DNA from: Cryptosporangium sp044454545
GTDB taxonomy: Bacteria; Actinomycetota; Actinomycetes; Mycobacteriales; Cryptosporangiaceae
Assembly (NCBI RefSeq): GCF_044454545.1
Contig: NZ_JBITDV010000002.1
Coordinates: forward strand, 124,001 to 188,000
DNA: 64,000 bases
Direction: 5' to 3'
Of this stretch, positions 60,534-64,000 are shown piece by piece. The notes below the pieces were generated by a model that saw nothing but the letters and a program-made list of their open reading frames with translations, did no database searches and was not told the DNA's origin. How positions within the stretch are numbered: the first letter of the stretch is position 1; every line of letters starts with the position of its first letter. A program made the position numbers and the translations under genes.

Positions 60534-62372
60534 TCAGGCGAGCCCGAGCTCACCCTCGAACGCGCCGCCCTCGAGGCGGTCCTTCATCGCGACGAGGAAG
60601 CGCGCGGCGTCCGCCCCGTCGACGATCCGGTGGTCGTACGACAGCGCCAGGTACACCATCGAGCGCGGCGCGATGACCTCACCCAGGTTCGGGTCGTTGA
60701 TGACGACCGCCCGCTTCACGACCGCGCCCGTGCCGAGAATGGCCGAGTTCGGCTGGAAGATGATCGGGGTGTCGAACAGCGCGCCCCGGCTGCCGGTGTT
60801 GGTCAGCGTGAACGTGGCCCCGGCCAGCTCGTCCGGGCTGACCTTGTTGTTCCGGGTCCGGTCGGCGAGGTCGGCGATCTTGCGGGCCATGCCGCCCAGG
60901 TTCAGGTCGCCGGCGTCCCGGACCGTCGCGACCAGCAGGCCGCGCTCGGTGTCGACCGCGATGCCCAGGTGCTCGGCTTCGGGGTAGGTGACCGTGCCCT
61001 CGTCCAGGTTGAGCACCGAGTTGATCTGCGGGTACTGCTGCAGCGCCTCGACGGCCGCGACCGCGAAGAACGGCAGGAACGAGAGGTTCACCCCGTGCCG
61101 GGCCTGGAAGTCGGCCTTGGCCTGCTTCCGCAGGTTGGCGATCTTCGTCACGTCCACCTCGACGACCGTGGTCAGCTGGGCCGCGACCTGCAGCGACTCG
61201 ACCATCCGGGTCGCGATGACCTTGCGCAGGCGGCTCAGCTTCTCGGTCCGGCCGCGCAGCGGCGACGGCTGGGCCGGGGCCTTCGGCGCGGCGGCGGGAG
61301 CGGCGGCGGGGGCGGCGGCGGCCGGAGCCGGGGCGGCCTCGGCGGCCTTCTTGGCCTCGGCGGCGTCGAGGATGTCCTGCTTGCGGATGCGTCCGCCGAC
61401 CCCGGTGCCTTCGACGCTGCCCAGGTCGATGCCGTGCTCGGCCGCGAGCTTGCGCACCAGCGGGGTCACGTACGCGCCGTGGCCGTTGTCCGCGCTTCCG
61501 GCCGCGGGAGTGGCCTCCGGGGCGCGCGACGGCGCCGGCGCGGAGGCGGGTGCAGCCGATTGCGCCGGGGTCGACTCGACGGCCGCTCGGGCCGGCGCGT
61601 CGCTCTCGTCGGCGGTCGGGTTCTGCGCCGACTGCGGCTCGGGCGTCGGCTCCGAGCGGGGCTCCGGCTGGGGTTCGGCCTGGGCGGCCGGGGCGGGCTG
61701 CTCCGGCTGCGACTGGGCGGGCGCGGCGTCGGCCGAGCCGACCACGCCGAGCTCGCCGCCGACCTCCACCGTCGCGTCCTCGTCCGCGGTGATCGACAGG
61801 AGGGTGCCGGCGACCGGCGAGGGGATCTCGGTGTCGACCTTGTCGGTCGACACCTCCAGGAGCGGCTCGTCGACGGCGACGGTGTCGCCGACCTGCTTGA
61901 GCCAGCGGGTCACGGTGCCCTCGGTGACCGACTCGCCGAGCGCGGGCATCTTCACCGAGGTGCCTTCGCCACCACCGGACGGAGCGGCCTCGGCCTGCGG
62001 AGCCGGCGCCTCCTCCTCGGCGTCCGTCGACGGAGCCTCGGCGGCGGGTGCTTCGGCCTCGGCGGCGGGAGCCTCTTCCGGCTCGGCCGCGGGCTCCTCG
62101 GCGGGCGCGGGCGAGCTCGAACCGGCGTCCTCACCGGCCTCGCCGATGACGCCGAGCTCGCCGCCGACCTCCACCGTCGCGTCCTCGTCCGCGGTGATCG
62201 ACAGGAGGGTGCCGGCGACCGGCGAGGGGATCTCGGTGTCGACCTTGTCGGTCGACACCTCCAGGAGCGGCTCGTCGACGGCGACGGTGTCGCCGACCTG
62301 CTTGAGCCAGCGGGTCACGGTGCCCTCGGTGACCGACTCGCCGAGCGCGGGCATGGAGACGGAGGTCGGCAT
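60534..62372 (-). CDS. sucB: 2-oxoacid dehydrogenase E2 (dihydrolipoyl acyltransferase, DlaT/SucB type)
   Basis: This is the core of the pyruvate and probably also 2-oxoglutarate dehydrogenase complexes, as DlaT in M. tuberculosis. The 612-residue protein has two lipoyl domains (residues 1-78 and about 140-218, each with the lipoylated Lys in STDKVDTEI) and Ala/Pro/Glu-rich linkers. A peripheral subunit-binding domain follows (about 303-340, VTPLVRKLAAEHGIDL), then the catalytic domain ending in SYDHRIVDGADAARFL. The two lipoyl domains are encoded by identical DNA over 206 bp. The upstream lpd gene is on the same strand, 53 bp away. Confidence 0.96.
   Translation of the reverse strand: MPTSVSMPALGESVTEGTVTRWLKQVGDTVAVDEPLLEVSTDKVDTEIPSPVAGTLLSITADEDATVEVGGELGVIGEAGEDAGSSSPAPAEEPAAEPEEAPAAEAEAPAAEAPSTDAEEEAPAPQAEAAPSGGGEGTSVKMPALGESVTEGTVTRWLKQVGDTVAVDEPLLEVSTDKVDTEIPSPVAGTLLSITADEDATVEVGGELGVVGSADAAPAQSQPEQPAPAAQAEPQPEPRSEPTPEPQSAQNPTADESDAPARAAVESTPAQSAAPASAPAPSRAPEATPAAGSADNGHGAYVTPLVRKLAAEHGIDLGSVEGTGVGGRIRKQDILDAAEAKKAAEAAPAPAAAAPAAAPAAAPKAPAQPSPLRGRTEKLSRLRKVIATRMVESLQVAAQLTTVVEVDVTKIANLRKQAKADFQARHGVNLSFLPFFAVAAVEALQQYPQINSVLNLDEGTVTYPEAEHLGIAVDTERGLLVATVRDAGDLNLGGMARKIADLADRTRNNKVSPDELAGATFTLTNTGSRGALFDTPIIFQPNSAILGTGAVVKRAVVINDPNLGEVIAPRSMVYLALSYDHRIVDGADAARFLVAMKDRLEGGAFEGELGLA
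61744..61949 (-). repeat. 206-bp identical repeat, lipoyl domain 2
   Basis: By eye every base matches the segment at 62149-62354. It encodes nearly the whole second lipoyl domain. Confidence 0.95.
62149..62354 (-). repeat. 206-bp identical repeat, lipoyl domain 1
   Basis: First lipoyl domain copy, in direct orientation and 405 bp from the other. Confidence 0.95.
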
Positions 62373-62425
62373 GGTCTGTGCGGCTCCTCAAACTATTCGG
62401 GCGATTTGATCGTTGTGCGGGTTGG

Positions 62426-63823
62426 TCACCCGTGTACGTGCAGAGGCTTCCCCGCCAGCGCGAGATGAGCCTCACCGAGCGCTTCGGACTGAGTGGGATG
62501 CGGATGCAGGAGCGGCGCGACATCCTCCGGAAATGCTTCCCAGTTGTAGATCAGCTGGGCCTCGGCGGCCAGTTCACCCATCCGGCTGCCGACCAGATGG
62601 ACACCGAGCACCGGACCGTCCTTGGCGCGTAGCACAGTAACCGCACCGGCGGCCCGCAGAATCGTCGCCTTGCCGTTTCCGGCGAGGTCGTACTGGACTT
62701 CCTCGATCTCGTGGCCCCGGGCGCGCGCCTGGGTCGTGGTGAGACCGACCGACGCGACTTCCGGCTCCGAGTACGTGACGCGGGGGACACCCGCGTAGTC
62801 GATCGGCGCGACCGGCAGCCCGGCCACCCGCTCGGCCACCAGGATTCCTTCGGCGAAACCGACGTGCGCCAGCTGCGGCGTGGGGATCAGGTCGCCCACC
62901 GCCGACACGGTCGGCACGTTCGTCCGGCACAACCCGTCGACGACCACGTGACCGCGGTCCATCGCCACGCCCGCCTCGGCGTAACCGAGACCTTCCGACA
63001 CCGGCCCGCGGCCGACCGCGACCAGCAACACGTCCGCCTCGAGCGTGCTCCCGTCCGCCAGCGAAACGACGACGCCTGCCTCGCCGGCGTCGGCGGAGGC
63101 GCGACGTTCGACGGCCTGGAAGCGCACGCCGGTGCGGAAACCGATCCCGCGACGGCGGAACGCACGCTCGAGCCGGCGGGACGACGACTCCTCCTCGGCG
63201 GGGAGCAGCCTCGGCAGTGCCTCCACGATCGTGACCTCGGCACCGAGGGAGCGCCAGGCGCTGGCGAACTCCACCCCGATGACGCCGCCGCCGAGGATCA
63301 CCGTGCGGGCCGGGACCCGGTCGAGGCGCAGGGCGTGGTCGCTCGTGAGGACGTGCTGCCCGTCGATCTCGAGGCCGGGCAGTGTGCTGGGCGCGGAACC
63401 GGTGGCGAGCACGACGTGACCGGCCTCGTACACGTCGTCGCCGACCTGGACGGTCGTCGGGGACGTCAGCCGCCCGGAACCCTCGACCACCGTGATGCCG
63501 CGGCTCGCGACCAGGCCGGTCAGGCCCTTGTACATCTTCGTGACGACGCTGTCCTGGTACGCCGTGACCGCGGCCAGATCGACGCCGAGGAACTCGGCCC
63601 GGATACCGAACCGGGACGCCTCGCGGGTGGTGTCGGCGACTTCACCGGCGTGCAGCAGCGCCTTGGTCGGGATGCAGCCCCGGTGCAAACACGTTCCACC
63701 GAGTTTGTCCCGCTCGACGAGGACGACGGAGAGACCCAGTTCCGCCGCGCGGAGCGCGCAGGAGTAGCCGCCACTACCACCGCCGAGTACGACGATGTCG
63801 TGCGCTGGCCGCCCTCCGCCCAC
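62426..63823 (-). CDS. lpdA: dihydrolipoyl dehydrogenase (E3)
   Basis: The flavoprotein reoxidises lipoate on E2 and reduces NAD+. The 465-residue protein has the FAD motif VVLGGGSGGYSCALRAAELG, the redox-active GGTCLHRGCIPTKALL, the NAD site VILGGGVIGVEFASAW, VSAVGDLIPTPQLAH and the C-terminal His-Glu in LHPHPTQSEALGEAH. I preferred the GTG at 63823 because AGGAG lies 5 nt before it; the TTG at 63847 is an alternative. It lies directly upstream of the E2 gene, and the two are probably co-transcribed. Confidence 0.95.
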   Translation of the reverse strand: MGGGRPAHDIVVLGGGSGGYSCALRAAELGLSVVLVERDKLGGTCLHRGCIPTKALLHAGEVADTTREASRFGIRAEFLGVDLAAVTAYQDSVVTKMYKGLTGLVASRGITVVEGSGRLTSPTTVQVGDDVYEAGHVVLATGSAPSTLPGLEIDGQHVLTSDHALRLDRVPARTVILGGGVIGVEFASAWRSLGAEVTIVEALPRLLPAEEESSSRRLERAFRRRGIGFRTGVRFQAVERRASADAGEAGVVVSLADGSTLEADVLLVAVGRGPVSEGLGYAEAGVAMDRGHVVVDGLCRTNVPTVSAVGDLIPTPQLAHVGFAEGILVAERVAGLPVAPIDYAGVPRVTYSEPEVASVGLTTTQARARGHEIEEVQYDLAGNGKATILRAAGAVTVLRAKDGPVLGVHLVGSRMGELAAEAQLIYNWEAFPEDVAPLLHPHPTQSEALGEAHLALAGKPLHVHG

Positions 63824-63961
63824 TGCGTCTCCTGCTCCGTCCGACAATCTCGCCCAATCTTGTCACTCGGCGCTGCCGATGCGCGACGTGGGGCCGTTCC
63901 GCGACGAGGAGTCCGCAGGTAGTGCCGGTTGCCTACACTGAAAACGGAGGAGGTGGCCGGC

Positions 63962-64000
63962 GTGAGTTGGTTGAAGCGTCGTAAGAACTCCCGGCCGGGG
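63962..64000 (+). CDS. partial CDS at window end
   Basis: A GTG at 63962 follows the ribosome site GGAGGAGG and encodes the 13 residues SWLKRRKNSRPG plus the initiator before the window ends. A TACACT at about 63933-63938 is a possible -10. The product cannot be identified. It is divergent from lpdA. Confidence 0.5.
   Translation, partial: MSWLKRRKNSRPG

Noticed and set aside
1..64000. Insertion sequences, integrases, rRNA genes, riboswitches, biosynthetic NRPS/PKS modules
   Set aside because: I looked for transposase or integrase motifs, rRNA cores, known aptamer cores and carrier-domain motifs and saw none.

Overview
The window is high-GC DNA with dense genes, GTG starts and a strong G/C third-position bias. 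Gene order and content point to a large-genome, motile, mycelial or zoospore-forming actinomycete. The F420-type enzymes, the PucR-type FasR, the XRE/DUF397 pair and the chemoreceptor genes all fit this. A Cryptosporangium-like genus is my best guess, but that is inference from content, not a sequence match.

The backbone follows the order known from Mycobacterium tuberculosis Rv2243 down to Rv2215. It runs fabH/fabD/fasR (0-3.2 kb), aceE (10.5-13.2 kb), DUF3052 and ahpE (13.9-14.9 kb), then nif3, zinc-ribbon protein and RNase H-phosphatase (31.9-34.8 kb). It continues with panB, glnA2, a glutamine amidotransferase and glnE (43-49.3 kb), glnA1, RDD protein, DUF4191 protein, lipA and lipB (52.5-57.7 kb), a TIGR01777 epimerase, and dlaT/sucB with lpd (59.5-63.8 kb). 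These genes make and use acyl chains and lipoate: FabD/FabH feed fatty acid synthesis, LipA/LipB make and attach lipoate, and AceE, DlaT and Lpd form the 2-oxoacid dehydrogenase machinery. A second theme is nitrogen: two glutamine synthetase family genes and the adenylyltransferase GlnE. rnpB (RNase P RNA) lies at about 37.7-38.1 kb and a tRNA-Val(TAC) at 15.0 kb.

Accessory genes interrupt this backbone. At 3.3-10.6 kb there are a hydrolase, a split Aer-like PAS/MCP receptor, an LLM oxidoreductase, a two-component system and a GT87-like membrane protein. Between the tRNA and nif3 (15-31.9 kb) lie a repeat-rich membrane protein, an Lrp regulator divergent from an MFS exporter, and an epimerase. 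The most interesting part of the window follows: a fused carboxylate-amine ligase/circularly permuted ATP-grasp enzyme, an asparagine-synthetase-type amidotransferase and an S9 peptidase in one operon (20.7-26.9 kb). A second amidotransferase copy, coupled to a DUF397 gene and facing an XRE regulator, follows at 27.7-30.6 kb. It resembles the N-acetylglutaminylglutamine amide gene trio with its ligase and peptidase replaced, so it may make and degrade an uncharacterised amide-capped peptide-like metabolite.

Other notable structures are a -10-like TANNNT motif 6-8 nt before the start codon of thirteen genes (probable leaderless mRNAs), twin operators between a TetR gene and an SDR gene, a triplicated glnA1 terminus, a 206-bp identical duplication inside dlaT, a 14-bp ten-copy array upstream of lipB, and a pseudokinase-like fragment gene.
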